The notes below the pieces were generated by a model. It was given only the letters and a program-made list of their open reading frames with translations, was not told the origin of the DNA and ran no database searches. 64,000 nucleotides of DNA, from contig NC_065873.1 of assembly GCF_933775445.1 (NCBI RefSeq), positions 8,742,001-8,806,000 on the forward strand, read 5' to 3'. The DNA comes from Argentina anserina. Taxonomy: Eukaryota; Streptophyta; Magnoliopsida; Rosales; Rosaceae. Every line of letters starts with the position of its first letter. Position 1 is the stretch's first letter. Shown here piece after piece: positions 46,981 through 59,388 of the stretch. A program made the translations under genes and the position numbers.

Positions 46981-47908
46981 CATTTGAACATGAATATGGA
47001 AAAAAAAAATTCTTTCTAAGAACCGAATATTGACAATTGGATATAAACATAAAAATTATTAAATAGAATTCGTAATGTTTATGTGAATTGCTTAGATGTG
47101 TATAGTTCGTTTTTACGTAGTACTAACCTACACCTAAGTATCTTATTACAACTAAAATGGACAACCGTTACAAAACCATATATACTAGGATAATTGGAAT
47201 GCCGCTTGATTCACTATTTGAATTATGCGAATTTGATTAAATAATTTTATAAATATAATCATCATAAAAAATATTATATTTTAACATGTAACACATTAGA
47301 AAAAATAGTTAATTTAATATGTTTACATAATAAATTAAACAATATAGTGCATAAACCAAGTAAAAACTTGACTTTTTTGTAAAATTGAAACAAAATATAT
47401 TTTATACCTTTATAAATTAATAAATAATTAATTAATAGATAAATTAATAAATGAAAAATTTATCGATATATAAATATCTGGCCAAATTAAAAAATTTGGT
47501 CTCCCGAAGATATTACTTTACTTGTGGGTTTACTATAGTTATGGTTTCCAGAGAATAAAATAAAATTGAAACTAATCTTATTACAAGAAACAAAAGTGTA
47601 CGACTATTACCGCTATCCATATAAATTTTGATAAATAAAGCTTACGACGCTTGCTTAAACAATGGCTGAAAAGCATGAAAGACATCCAGGTCAAGTTCTG
47701 TTTCAATATTCCCTAAATACATCCCCAACAACTTCTTGTTTAACAAATGCAGCATACATGTAATTGAAAGGTTTGTTTGATTCAAATATTTCCGTAAGTA
47801 AACACATTTAACATCACGATAGGGTTCGGTGAGGCAAAACCAACATTCCACAATCATAGTTCACATGATCCCTCCGCAACCATTGACTGCAATTAGCTCC
47901 TCTTTCCT

Positions 47909-48139
47909 TCAGTCACTAATTTTAGTAATCCTAAACGTAAGGGGGCCAATCACCTTAACCAAAAATGTACACCCCTTGTTCAAATTATTTTCCCTCTTAA
48001 ATTCCGCCCAGCTTGTTCCAAATCTCGTGATGTGCCCATTTTCGTGAGTCGAAACATTACGTGAAGTAATGTCCTCGAACAGCCGCAGTACAGTATATTT
48101 TTCCTTGATGTGTCTGTCAAAGAAAAAGGTGGGTATGTT
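47909..48139 (-). pseudogene. B3-like DNA-binding exon in MULE-B, minus strand
   Basis: After acceptor TTGCAG the exon reads NIPTFFFDRHIKEKYTVLRL and ends GPLTFRITKISD with a stop at 47909, 76 residues. The pattern (IP..F, a central GTSWAEFKRENNLNKG, hydrophobic end) fits a REM-type B3 domain, a plant transcription-factor fold that binds DNA. It is closely similar to the plus-strand exon at 52699-52932. A possible first exon ATG (near 48414, MVNSR) has a GTATGT donor but its phase does not fit, so the gene may be broken. Confidence 0.6.
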
Positions 48140-48553
48140 CTGCAAGATGTATAACACACATAATATATGTGTTAGGTCATATAACAGGGAGCAAACATAT
48201 GTAACGCACCCCACATTTGTTAATGTCATCGACAACATTAACAAAACATGAAAAAACAACCCAACATAAAAATAAAAATGCATTCCAAATTTCTAGTTTT
48301 AACATATACGTAATAGGTCTACACGATATAAGCAATTCAATACCAATTAATAGCATTACATAGCCATTAGCGAGACTAATAAAAACATACCTCGAATTTA
48401 CCATGTCTAAATATCACTTTTCAGAGGTGTGCTTCAGCAAAAACTATATTTAGCTTTTAAATATATATTTTCGTGGAGATCTAAGTTATTCTAAAGATTG
48501 TTAAATTTCAAAAAAAAATTCAAATAACTAGGTTGTTGCATAAGCTAGTTTAA

Positions 48554-48554
48554 A

Positions 48555-48592
<38 letters not shown>

Positions 48593-48681
48593 CATGCAAT
48601 AGGTTATTAGGTTTAGGGTATTCAGTTTAAATTTTTTATTTTTACACCGTACATACTACATACTACATACATGAAATGTAT

Positions 48682-48704
<23 letters not shown>
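48554..48704. repeat. two (TA)n microsatellites
   Basis: TA runs at about 48557-48588 and 48679-48701, beside the MITE that follows. Confidence 0.9.
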
Positions 48705-48712
<8 letters not shown>

Positions 48713-48739
48713 CATAAATATTTATAATTATATATAAAT

Positions 48740-49139
48740 AGTCTTTATCCAGAGTGAAGCTTCACTCTGAAATTACAGAGTGAAGTTTCAATTTTAGCAC
48801 ACTTTTCGGTCAAATATTTTCACTATAAGCGATTCAATATTTAGGTATGTTATTCAAGATCATCTCTACAAAAGTTCATGTAATTCGGACATCGTTAAGG
48901 TATTAAAATTATATTAAATCAATGAATGAATTAAAACTGTTCAACGTGAACCGTTCGTGTAAATCTCAATTTTGAAAGCTCAAACCATTGTCAAATTGGA
49001 TGAAACTTTGTAAAGATGATCTTGAATAGCATACCTAAATATTAAATCACTTATGGTGAAAAAATTTGACCGAAAAGTGTGCTAAAATTGGAACTTCACT
49101 ATGTAATTTCATAGTGAAGCTTCACTCTAGATAGGGACT
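48740..49139. mobile_element. 400-bp inverted-repeat MITE
   Basis: Left arm (AGTC..TATC.AGAGTGAAGC, about 130 bases from 48740) recurs inverted at 49139. Shared blocks include TTAGCACACTTTTCGGTCAA and TATTTAGGTATG. Inner GAGTGAAGCTTCACTC is a small palindrome present in both arms. No clear TSD; superfamily unassigned, Mutator-type is possible. Confidence 0.8.
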
Positions 49140-50240
49140 GTATGTATAAATATAATTGTATACCTATGAATTATCATATAATTGTATAATCATAATTTTT
49201 ATAATCGATTTATTGAATTTTTTTTAATGATAAATGAATCAATAAATTTCTTCAATGACATCCTCAAAAAGGTATATAAATTATGTCATTATTAATTTAT
49301 ATATTCGATGAGGTCTATATTAATTATCAAAATTTTATTATCTTACAAATTTAGTAAAATATTAATTTAACACGTTACATCTGAGTCAGAACCGGCAAAA
49401 AGTATTATTTCGGCAACACTGGAAATTAATTGGGTACTAATTTAACGAGGTTCTAATGTAGTTCTTTTTATAGGTTTTGTTGTTCGGTTTCGGTTTCTTA
49501 ACACAAAAAATGAAAACCAAACCAAACCTTTCTGTTATATAGTGTTTTTAAGGTTCGGTGGGTTTTTTTTAATACCGGTTAATTCTGCTTATGGTGGGCT
49601 TTGGTGCTTTTTTTTTCTTCGCTTTTAAAATCATTGGCCCACTTCCTCTAATTGCATACTCATTCATAAACTATTTCCACTTAAAAAATATAATGTTGTA
49701 CATAACGTTACTTAAAAAAGATTTGCATGTAATGGCCACAAGCAAGGGGAAAAATAAATTTGCTTCCCACCCCAAATGGGTTGAGAAGACTCATACAATT
49801 AGAATTGTGTATGCTCATGCTGATGTTGATTAATTAGTAGGAGAAGAAATCTTTGTTGTTCTCCCATATTGTCTCTCACTCGATGTCGGCCGGACTTCAC
49901 ACAAGAATTAATTCGGGAGCTTTCCGAAATGCGCAGAGGCACCCTTCGGTCAGTACAAAGCAGGCACACCTTTACACAATGGATAGGTGGGTGGGGCCGA
50001 TTTCGTTTTTTCCTATCCAGTGGAGGTGGTAATTGACGATGGGAAATTAGAGAGGTATGGAAATAATAAGTAATGTTGGGAAATGCATTCCCATCAACCC
50101 CTTTTTCAGTGAATTGTCCATCATGGGTCATTCGACCTTGTATATTTCAAGGCATGCCTGTGTTTCTTCCCTGTGTGGTACTTGACCGGCTGGTTCTTGT
50201 TCAATCAATTCACGGGATTCCATGAAGTTATTGTTAATTC
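49140..50240. other. AT-rich MULE-B interior; remnant of an hAT-like element
   Basis: No gene supported. GTTCGGTTTCGGTTTC at 49484 and GGTTCGGTGGG at 49552 recall the subterminal motif of the TAGGGGTG hAT family, suggesting a degraded copy. Confidence 0.35.
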
Positions 50241-50244
50241 AAAA

Positions 50245-50284
50245 ATTCGACATATAAATCCCGGGTGTGAACGGGTATATAAAT
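50245..50284 (+). promoter_or_regulatory. tandem TATA motifs ahead of the 102-codon ORF
   Basis: CATATAAATCCCGGG and GTATATAAATCCCGTA lie about 135 and 105 bases before the ATG at 50385. The similar 10-base context suggests a duplication. Confidence 0.4.
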
Positions 50285-50384
50285 CCCGTATCCTCAGACC
50301 ACGTTGCAAACCCACTCCTCTTGGTTTTTTTAAACCCATACAAAAGCTAGTCCTCATTATCTAGTGCTTCAATTAAGTTTTGAT

Positions 50385-50693
50385 ATGGAGGGCTCTTCTT
50401 CGTCCAATAATGCGGAGAAAATTCGACGTGCTCAACAACAACTGCTTGCCAAACTAACGCCTCCGGCACGAAAGAGGAAGATCGAACTTCGACCGGGCAT
50501 TCCAACACGACAGCGTCATCCTGGGCCAGAGTTGGTGGGTGAGTACTATGAATCCGATTATTCCGAAAAACACAACGAGGTGTTACAAAGATTCCGGCGG
50601 ATGAATCGAACTGTAGACGTAATCAGCGCGTTGGTCAATGCTCTGAAGAAGTCAGACGGAGGAGATGATATTGGGAATAGTAATACCTCTTAA
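50385..50693 (+). CDS. open 102-codon ORF in MULE-B, basic N-half, unknown function
   Basis: The protein starts MEGSSSSNNAEKIRRAQQQL and has a basic cluster PPARKRKIELRPG, then an acidic/aromatic segment EYYESDYSEKHNEVLQ and a predicted helix ending LVNALKK. It contains no stop or frameshift, unlike the transposase and ORF2 of the same element. Two TATA motifs precede it. I do not recognise the family. The basic cluster could be nuclear localisation. It might be a first exon of the downstream B3 gene or a stand-alone element protein. Coding use is the only open-frame evidence. Confidence 0.5.
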   Translation: MEGSSSSNNAEKIRRAQQQLLAKLTPPARKRKIELRPGIPTRQRHPGPELVGEYYESDYSEKHNEVLQRFRRMNRTVDVISALVNALKKSDGGDDIGNSNTS

Positions 50694-50699
50694 AATATC

Positions 50700-52135
50700 T
50701 TCTATGTTGTTAGTGAATAATGGCGAGTAGGCAAAGTATTTGTACTCATTTTAGTGGTAATATATCGAAGTTTAACCTATGTGGTGCAAGGGACATGGCG
50801 TACCATGGCTCCGACCCTTATATGGTTATTCGGATTCCAAAATGTACGCCGTTTACATTGTCAAAAATTTTATAAATGTAATGAATACCTAATACATAGT
50901 AATCATATGATGTACGAATACAAGAGTAGTAATTGGAAAATCACATGACACATGAAATATAGATAATAAGTAGTACTTAACAGTAGCCTACTTACAGTCT
51001 TACACACGTGCGGAAGAGCAGTTACGATAGGTCGTGGGAATTAGTTTTTTCCAAACAAAGAGTCTATTATAAATCACTTATAAATCCTTAGTAACATTAA
51101 TAGATAAGATTTGTACCAAGTGTTTGATTATGTTATCATACCCACCAATACTATAAATTTGAATGACAATTACGACATTAGGGCGCTACACACTCTCCTT
51201 GGCAACAACATATGAAATACAACGTAAACTAAAATCACCTATTACTTCATTAGAGAACCTGTTGTGGCCATTATTTTGCATTACGTTGTTATTTTAAGAG
51301 AACAGATGTAGTCAACGTCAGTGAAAGGAATAACAATGATTAGATCCTATTTTCCTTCATATGACGTTTAGCTGTAGCCAAAGAAGACATGAAAAGGGCA
51401 ATAGGTAGGACCGCTTTTAGTAAGGGTAGTCAAAGTACGTAATTTAAATGTGGAGGCATCTATGCTTTTATATCTATCTCATCCATTCACACGGCTTCCC
51501 TTCCCCAACCACTACAAAAACCCATCCCTTTCTTCGGTGGCCCCATTCCTTCATCCGTAAACACATATACGAAGGTTCCAACTATAAATCAGAAATCTGG
51601 CTTGCAATTCAAACCACCGCCCGGGAGGAACTTCAGATATGGTTTTCCATCTACGCAGGTACAAATCTCGCACTCCCATTACGGTTGGTTTATGTTCTTT
51701 ACATCACAATGAAGGTGCATGAAAACAATGTGATTGCACTAAAACACATGGCTATAAAATGGTGGATATGAATGTCTAACTGTCCGCATTTGGGAGGGGA
51801 CGCTGATAACATGTGTTTCATGTTGCCATTTATGTATAGCTGCAAATAGATATTACTTGTTGTAAACTATGTTTTGTAGGGGTACCTCCTCATTTGTCTC
51901 ATTTAGTCAACCATGACTTACGTGCATGTTTCGGTTTACTACGAGGTCGTCCACAGCCGTTTCATGAAAAGAGAATGGGTATTTTCTCAATATATCACCG
52001 ATTACAAATTATCTTTAAAACCATACACGTGTAATGACGCATAATACCCAGTAATAATAGTGTTAGTTGTATGTGTTTGTTGTACCACATCATAAACATT
52101 ACGAACATATCGGTTAATTAAGTTTTGGTTGATTT
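50700..52135. other. MULE-B interior, no recognised exon
   Basis: The ORF at 51448-51771 has no domain. The stretch may contain introns of the B3-like gene whose exons follow. Confidence 0.3.
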
Positions 52136-52140
52136 TCTAG

Positions 52141-52376
52141 GCAATACCTAGAGACTTGGCGTGTTGTTTTAAATGCAGTATGAAGACAGATATCACCTGT
52201 GGAGGATGCAGCTACAGACATCACCTTACACAATGTGCAGGGCAGACCTTTGGATTCATGCATCATGGCAATTCCGAGACATTCAAACAGCATCCCAGTA
52301 CGTTACGTGTCTAGAAAACCGTTCCCTTTGTATTCGAACGCCCGAACTGCATCAACCATGTTTTACTAGTACTTAA
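52141..52376 (+). pseudogene. degenerate B3-like exon
   Basis: After acceptor TTTCTAG the frame starts AIPRDLACCF; one base over it reads MQYEDRYHLWRMQLQ and W..HASWQFRDI. These match the IP..F start and the W-x-V-x-L and G-W-x-x-F blocks of a B3 domain with one frameshift between. Confidence 0.45.
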
Positions 52377-52698
52377 TGGAACTAAATGAAATATGCATAT
52401 TATGTCAATTATGTAGTGAATTAGGTTGGGAAGAGTTATTAACCGAGTGGACAGGGTCCTTAATTGCCATTGGGTTTCTTCTATATTTATACGTATCAAG
52501 CCCTAATGAAATGTTGCACAATACACGTTGCATAAATTACAATCAGAAATAGCTTTGTGGAAGGAAGACACAGGCAGATATATGTTGTGACGAAGATCAT
52601 TAGTAATTGCGGAAGTAGTGATAGTTTGGTTAATTTACATTATGTTCATATAATATACGGAGACGTTTTGTCCAATTAAATTTGAGGTTATTTTCCAG

Positions 52699-52932
52699 AC
52701 CATTCCAAAAGAGTTTTTTATGCGTCATATCAGAAGGGCGAACGGAGAAATCACCATTGTCGGAGATGACGGGGTACCGTTCTCCGTGACTACTTTTCGA
52801 AACGACACTAGTGTGAGATTTGGGAATGGTTTGGGAGAATTCAAGCAAACTTACAACATAAGGAAGGGTGATAGATTTGAAATGGAGGTTGTCGGGCCGT
52901 TGACATTTAGGGTTACAAAAATTTCCCGTTGA
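52699..52932 (+). pseudogene. B3-like DNA-binding exon, open, plus strand
   Basis: After acceptor TTTTCCAG the exon encodes 77 residues with no stop: TIPKEFFMRHIRRANGEITI, then GNGLGEFKQTYNIRKGDRF, ending GPLTFRVTKISR. It fits a complete REM-type B3 domain. It is the best preserved of the B3 copies and closest to the minus-strand exon at 48139-47909, indicating an inverted duplication within MULE-B. Whether upstream exons join it is unclear because the copy at 52141 is broken. Confidence 0.65.
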
Positions 52933-52999
52933 CGAGTTCTTACGGCAGTTCATGACTATGATTGCTTCACAATAAACTCCCAATTTCACCATGCATTGT

Positions 53000-54180
53000 G
53001 CTGTCAAAATGACTCCGGCCTTTTCATTTTGGTAACATAATCAAGAACTTTGCAGGCTCTTCCTAAGGCAGGGCATATGTGTTTCAAGTACAAATGTTGT
53101 AATACATCGTTATGCTCATGTTAAAATGATGAAGGTTTTTTTTTAGTAATTCAACTAGTTTTTATTCTAATTTCTTATAATAATTAAATAATATCAAGCG
53201 TAACTATAAATGTGCCTTTATGTCTACATAGTAAATACTTAATTTGTGTTGTTACAAAAAGTAAATGACATAATTTATATCTATGATGCCATCCCTACTT
53301 CAACCATGACAACATGAATTTATATAATGCAAGAATCCCTTTACTGGAGTTAGAATGTTAGAATGACCGAATATAGACACGTGAAAGCAAAAGTCATTGG
53401 TTAGCGAACAATAACTAGCTTCTATGACAAGTTACTCCACTTCAAATAAAAAAAAGATTATGTCCCACATATCTCTTTTGTGTTTATATCTCCCACGTAT
53501 CTGACGGGGTTATACTTATGAAATATGGTGTGTGTTTTTTCGGCCGTGGTTTTTTTAAATACCGGGAAATTTTTCTGCCACCTTATTTTTAAGTGGGGTA
53601 ACATGCAACGATTGATTCTTTTTTAATTGAATTAAAGATTCAATTTTTTTTTTATAAATTCAGGCAATGGGTTATATAAACACATTTTTGTATATATATA
53701 AGTATATATATCTGCCGGTGAAGATCACACGCATAACCTTCTCCCATTCGTCTACAATTGTCCGCAATATTGTCATTGCTCGTCCCCGCGACCACCATTC
53801 TTACCTGATTATCAGTTATGATTTTATCCGCATGGTGATGTATATTTCATATTATAATTGTATTAAACCGTGTGTTGTTTTATTTAGACCCTTAATTTCC
53901 TTTCATATCTTCAATTGATTGATATTGAGGAGATTCATTTTATTTTGAAACTGTTGACCCTGTGTAAAATTTGTTAGTTTTATTAACATTTCTGCCCATG
54001 AACCCAAACAATATATATAATATTTTTCGAAATATTTGATATTGGATTAAGTTGCATAAAGAAGTGGGACATAATAATTTGGGAAACTGACATTTCCCAA
54101 CATAATATATACAAACACATGGAATTAACTTCGTCCTTAATTTTCCCACGTTTCACATGATTCTAGGCAGAAATTTTCTA
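53000..54180. other. AT-rich spacer in MULE-B
   Basis: No exon or element end can be supported. Confidence 0.35.
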
Positions 54181-54186
54181 GGGCTA

Positions 54187-54626
54187 ATGGCCGAGAATCC
54201 GGGAAAAAAGCCAAAAGTATGTATTCATGTTAGGGGCTTTGATTTGTCTTTTTGAATCAGTTGTCCATTAAAATAAAATAGCAGTATGTGTATCAGTTGT
54301 CCAATCACTGATACACGAAGTGTGAAAATAAGATTCATCTTGTTTTCTAGGGAATATTGAAAATTGATGGGAATAATGGTCACAGACTTACTGTGATGAG
54401 GGTTGGTCACTATGTCCGCCTGACATGCCTAACAATAGCATTATTGAGGGAACACATTATTGACCGGAGGACAGAAATCGTCCCCAAGGACCGTATATAT
54501 TTGCATGGTTGTCGGTTATACCCTCTACTGTCCTTATACATATGTAGAGGCTATATACGGATTGGAATTCAGTGTCAAGGTATTATACTGTTATTTAGAG
54601 AATCCTTGGAGGAGGTGAGTGATTAG
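54187..54626 (+). CDS. two joined exons of an unrecognised MULE-B gene
   Basis: Exon 1 is ATG at 54187, MAENPGKKPK, with donor GTATGT at 54217. The following acceptor TTTTCTAG at 54350 keeps phase 0 and continues GILKIDGNNGHRLTVMRVGH, then LLREHIIDRRTEIVPKDRIY to about 54610, where GTGAGT could be a donor. I do not recognise the domain. It lies in line with the B3-like exons downstream and may be the start of that gene. Confidence 0.35.
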
Positions 54627-54978
54627 GCCGGCGAATGAGTGTTGATAATAATATTTTTTTAATTGTAAGCAGTTGAAATAGGTGGCCATAGCATTGAAGC
54701 AAGCCTTAGATTATTAGACTGTGTGAATATGGGTGTGTGAGTGTGATATAGGCCGAGCTGCGATTTGGTTTGTTTTTTGTTTTTAAATGGCAGAGATGGT
54801 TGGACAGGATCCATATTTCATATGCTACCTTCAAAGGCCGTAAACATGGAGGACACAAGTGGTAAGATAATGACTTATAGTCGTACTAAATGTAGACTCC
54901 TTATGAAAAATATAACAGGGGTCCAATACTTTATTCATGTCCTTGTATGATTTACACACATTTGTTATCCATGTGCAG

Positions 54979-55161
54979 ATAGTTTCGGCAAGGTTTGCTG
55001 CAAAATTCATGTCCGACGACAATCAAAGTAAAGGATTGCTGTGATTAGATGGTTTTCATTGGAGAAAATGGGAAGTCATTGTAACACGACATAACGACAT
55101 TGTATACATGTGCCACGAACATGAGAGGTTTGTAGAGAGTATTAGTGTGGGCCGTCACTAG
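54979..55161 (+). pseudogene. B3-like exon with in-frame stop
   Basis: After acceptor TGTGCAG the frame reads IVSARFAAKFM, a TGA near 55040, then DGFHWRKWEVIVTRHNDIVY and HERFVESI. This matches the first half and the W-x-V and G-W/F blocks of a B3 domain. Confidence 0.5.
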
Positions 55162-55179
55162 GCACACCTAATAATTCGT

Positions 55180-55863
55180 TATTTGGGGAATGTGAATTTT
55201 TCAGTTGTTAGGTACAATGCTTTCAGGGAAGTTATTATAGCCACACCAAATGTGTATCGGGATTTTCAACCGCACTTGAGGACGGGCGAAATTAGTTTTT
55301 TAGTCAACGATGTGGAAGATACAATTGCCAGTAAATTGGTAAGACATGATTCGGGTTTGAAAAATTTGGAACGTAGATTTTGGAATTTAAGTGTTTTACT
55401 AACATGTGTGTTCGTTGTTGGATGACAATATCGTATGACATGTGTGTACACATTATTATTTAAGAGAAACATATTACATCTTTTCCACATTATCATGATG
55501 AACCTAAACAATGATGACGTACACCTACACCTAAGTATAGTTAACCCATTTGCATATTCATAGCGGAGGCATATTTCATGCATTGTTAGCAGAAAATGAA
55601 ATTCCTCATGTATATGGTCTTACAATAGAGGGTGAAGGCCGAAGTTGCCACTCCGTAACTACTATGGGTGTATCGGAGGAGATACTTTTAGGAGAAGGAT
55701 TGGGCGACTTTATTGCATGGTATGAACTATCAGACAAGAAGTCTATTGTTGGTCTTATAGGAACCAATAATACTATTATTGTAAGGGTGTTCGACTACAA
55801 ATCGGGATTACTATTAGATGTACCCGAACCAAATCTGATGGAACCAAATCGTCGGATTTAGCC
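55180..55863 (+). pseudogene. further B3-like fragment near the transposase 3' end
   Basis: The frame at 55550-55861 contains ILLGEGLGDFIAWYELSDKK and NTIIVRVFD, the G-L-x-x-F and V-R-V-F end of a B3 domain. The preceding ORF (55183-55425) may be an eroded exon. The fragment runs into the 3' end of the minus-strand transposase, so the two genes converge and overlap. Confidence 0.45.
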
Positions 55864-58563
55864 AAATTTGCACAGGCTTTCTTCGCAATGCTCATCAGAG
55901 TTAAAAACCTACATGATTCAGATCCATCTCCGTTTCCAGTACATGCTGTGTGGACGCTTGTATTAGTGCCCACTGATTTGGTCCATCGCTTACAAATGAG
56001 GGATTTAGGATAATCCGTAACTTTCTGCTTTTTAAGAACACAAAATATGTGAATGCAGGCTATTCCATCAGATTCAAATAACTTACATGAACAAGAGTAC
56101 GTAGTGTCCGAATCTGTGCTATAACGGATAGATAAAACAATCCAGCACCTTTCCTTTTTTTCATATTGTGTTATGTACCAATGACAATAGTTATCATCCA
56201 GATCAACACGGTGTGAAAAAATAAAACACGATTCAAACTTCATCTGCCCATGGATGACAAGATATACATCATCTGTGAAGATATTAAACACGTGTTCCTC
56301 CATTGACTTGAACTGAGTGCGGTAATCCCTTGCATGGTCTCGCGACTTGTAATTGTCAAGAATTATCCGATCTCTAAGTCGAGAAAGACCATGGTACAGT
56401 CTAGGTACATAATCAGTCAGAGTAGTGTATTTCACGACACTTAGCTTCACAACTCGATTCATCGATTCACAACGTTGTGTACTACACATCCCTCCAAAGA
56501 AGATTCTCCTAAAAGTTCATAAAACACCGATTAATTATCAAACTTCCAAACAACTAACAAGGTAAAAGAAAATAATAAATCCATCACCATTAATTAAAAC
56601 ATGGGGGCTTTGCCTCATCTCAAACAACTCATTATTAACATTACTAATTTCACTCTATCAGGCATACAAGAGTACATAAAAAGCGTATTTACCCTCACAT
56701 ATACCATTACACATGGAAACTATTGGGTATCTTTTATCTAATGTAAGGCAACTAGTAGTTTAAATAGTGTATTCTATGTAAATTTGGTATGTTGTCAATG
56801 ACAACGTACGGGAAGACCACCTGCTGTAATAAAACATAAAAACAAATGCAACAAGGTATCATGTGTGATCTACTGTACATTAATATACGTTTTTTGGCTC
56901 ATCATTTCATAGACAAACTGCCCTAAATGATTAATTATCATTTACAACTTAGATAAATTAACTTGTAATAGACAGTTACCTCATATGAGCCTCCACCCAC
57001 TTCTTACGCCTTCCATAAAGAGAACTGATCCATGAATTGTCCTCCAAATTGTATTTGGCAACCATAGTATTCCATGCTTCCTCCCACTTGTGAACAATAT
57101 ACGATGCAAATATCATCTTCCCCAACAATTTTTAAGCGTCCACGTTCTTCACATTCTGAGTAACATTTCTGCCAATGTGCCATGCACATAGCCGGTGCCT
57201 AGCTCCTGGAATGTGGATCTCTACGGCATTGATTCGTCCCCATCAGTTACAACTGATTTCAGCATATCAACTCCTTCCATTGACTGTAAGAATGTTTGAA
57301 TGGCCCGGCAAAAAATTTCTTCCCTCTCATCAGCCAACAGAGCACATCCAAAGACAACACTAGCACAGTGGTTGTTAGCACCCACAAACACCAACAAAGG
57401 CATCCCATATACATTGGTTTTGTATGAGCTGTCCAATACTAACACATCGCCAAAATTACAGTAGTCCACTAGAGATACATGATCCCTCCAGAATAGACGA
57501 GTCAACCTTCCTTCTTCATCCCTACAAAATCTAGAGAAAAGGTGTTCTTCCTCTGCGCCTTTCATACGCAGCCAATTGATTACAGTTTCAGCATCCCCAA
57601 GTACTGCAGTTCGTCTTTTCTCTCTTTGAAATGCGTTATACAAATCCTTCTGACTAAATCCTACAAATGTTGAGTCACCCATTTCCCTCACCATAAAATC
57701 AAAAGCACCGCTTATAGACACATTAGCCGACAGTAGCGCTTTCACCTCCTCTATGTCCTGCCTATCAACATACCTATTCGACCGCAACAGATGCCTCTCG
57801 TGAACCTCGGCCAGTCCATGGTTGTGAGCGGGTTCAAACGACAGTACAACGTACTTTCCGCTGCCTTTATCATACTTTATGTTCAAATGGGTTTTACAAT
57901 CTCTCCCACTGTATTTTTGTCCCCTTTTAATGCATTTTCTCTTCTTCTTCCCAAATACCTGGAACGTATCATTGTCAGCATCATCACATGTACCGTCATC
58001 ACAAGTTGAACCTTTCTTAGTACCTTTCTGTTCCCCCCTATACATGCCCTCTTTCAACACAACCAACACCTCCTCCACAGTATCTCATCGCCATTTAAGG
58101 TTTTCCGCTCACTTCTCCCCTGCTTTCAGTTGAAACCAACTACGAAGGAGTAATAAGCATAGAACTCTTCCGCATCATCCACACTTTTAAATAAAATGTT
58201 ATGTAGGTCTGATACAGATACCTTCGTCAAATCCTTCCCCTTCAAATGATTAATCCACTCGCTATTGTGTTTATCTGGACGTAGTTCTTCCAAATAATTG
58301 TCTTCTCCGGGTTTCTCTATCAACTCCCGGACCATCCTACCAATTTCATTTTCATTTTCACCGCTGCTGTCACTGATATATATTCCATTCAAACCAATTC
58401 CCCTCCCATTACAACCACCATGTCCAACAATTTTCGCCTCATCAACAACGTTCCAATTAACACTGTCACCAAACTGCAATTCCTCTGAAGTCGAGTAACA
58501 TCTCTCGCTGAATCGTAAACCACCGTCATCTATCTCGTTCTCTAGCTCTTCAAAGAACTCCAT
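55776..58563 (-). pseudogene. MULE-B transposase, FAR1/MURA type, nearly complete but broken
   Basis: The first frame (58563-58126) starts MEFFEELENEIDDGGLRF and ends in the FAR1 zinc-finger start (KSVDDAEEFYAYYSFVVGF), with a stop at 58126. The next (58078-57221) has FAR1 residues (AHNHGLAEVHERHLL) and the MULE catalytic domain: LVLDSSYKTNVYGMPLL (first Asp) and VVTDGDESM (second Asp). A frameshift at about 57225 and a TAA near 57137 follow, then RHRLCAWHIGRN and WEEAWNTMVAKY (third acid). An intron 56979-56509 (GTAACT...TTTTAG) restores RIFFGGMCSTQRCESMN. The SWIM finger CSCKLFESDGIACIH lies near 56060. Order and spacing fit the FAR1/FHY3-related transposases. The catalytic residues remain, but the frame breaks prevent translation in one piece. 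Confidence 0.88.
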
Positions 58564-58599
58564 CTAACCTTACAACAACAAAGTCAGAAATACCAAATC

Positions 58600-59388
58600 A
58601 ATTAACCTTTCCACGTATCAAATCACGACGTTAACACAATATCATTACCCAACACTCATTCTCTCACTCTTTGCTAGAGAAATTCTACATAAAGAAGACA
58701 ACACATGGAATGTCACACAAGTGAGGGGGACATTATACCCATCGATTCACAATTTTTCAAAACAATAACACGCACATTCACTTCCACATATATATCTACA
58801 CCAAAACTCCAACACAAGCACACAATACGGTACCAAAAGCAGAAGGAATTTGAATGGCAGAATTACCAATTACCAATCTCTTGAATCTTCAAAAATACGA
58901 ATCGTGGATACATAACAACTTCACAACCCAGCCCAATATCCTACATCCTGCGCCGATATCGTATGCGACAGATAACACCTGCATCGGACGAAATCAATAT
59001 AATCGACACAAATCTACAAGGTTTGGATCTAGGAGAATCTATGGCATAAAACCATAACAAACTGCGAAAATTAAGGATGAACTATATAAAACAATCAACA
59101 TACCATATTTTCCAAAACGTCGATAATCACAGCATTTTTCCCAACGAGCTCCGCTATTATTTGCATTCCTCTACTGTAATTGAAGAAAAATTTCCCTAGC
59201 TTCCCCAACACACCTCAACAAACATCGATTAAAACAACTTACCGCTCAAATTAACTGTTTCACCCACCAATTAAATTTTCCGTTTAACCCTCCCACACGT
59301 GCACTTGGGGCAATTTTTGGATTTTGAACCATAAACGGACTGTGGGCCCCTCCATTTTCTCTCCGCCAATGAACACATGCCACCTCAC
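58600..59388. other. MULE-B right-end leader region
   Basis: This lies upstream of the transposase start and inside the terminal repeat. It may hold its promoter and 5'UTR intron (an ATG-containing ORF at 58854 on the other strand is a shadow). Confidence 0.4.

Noticed and set aside
51448..51771. 107-codon ORF upstream of the B3-like exons
   Set aside because: No motif and no splice boundary that would join it to the B3 exons.
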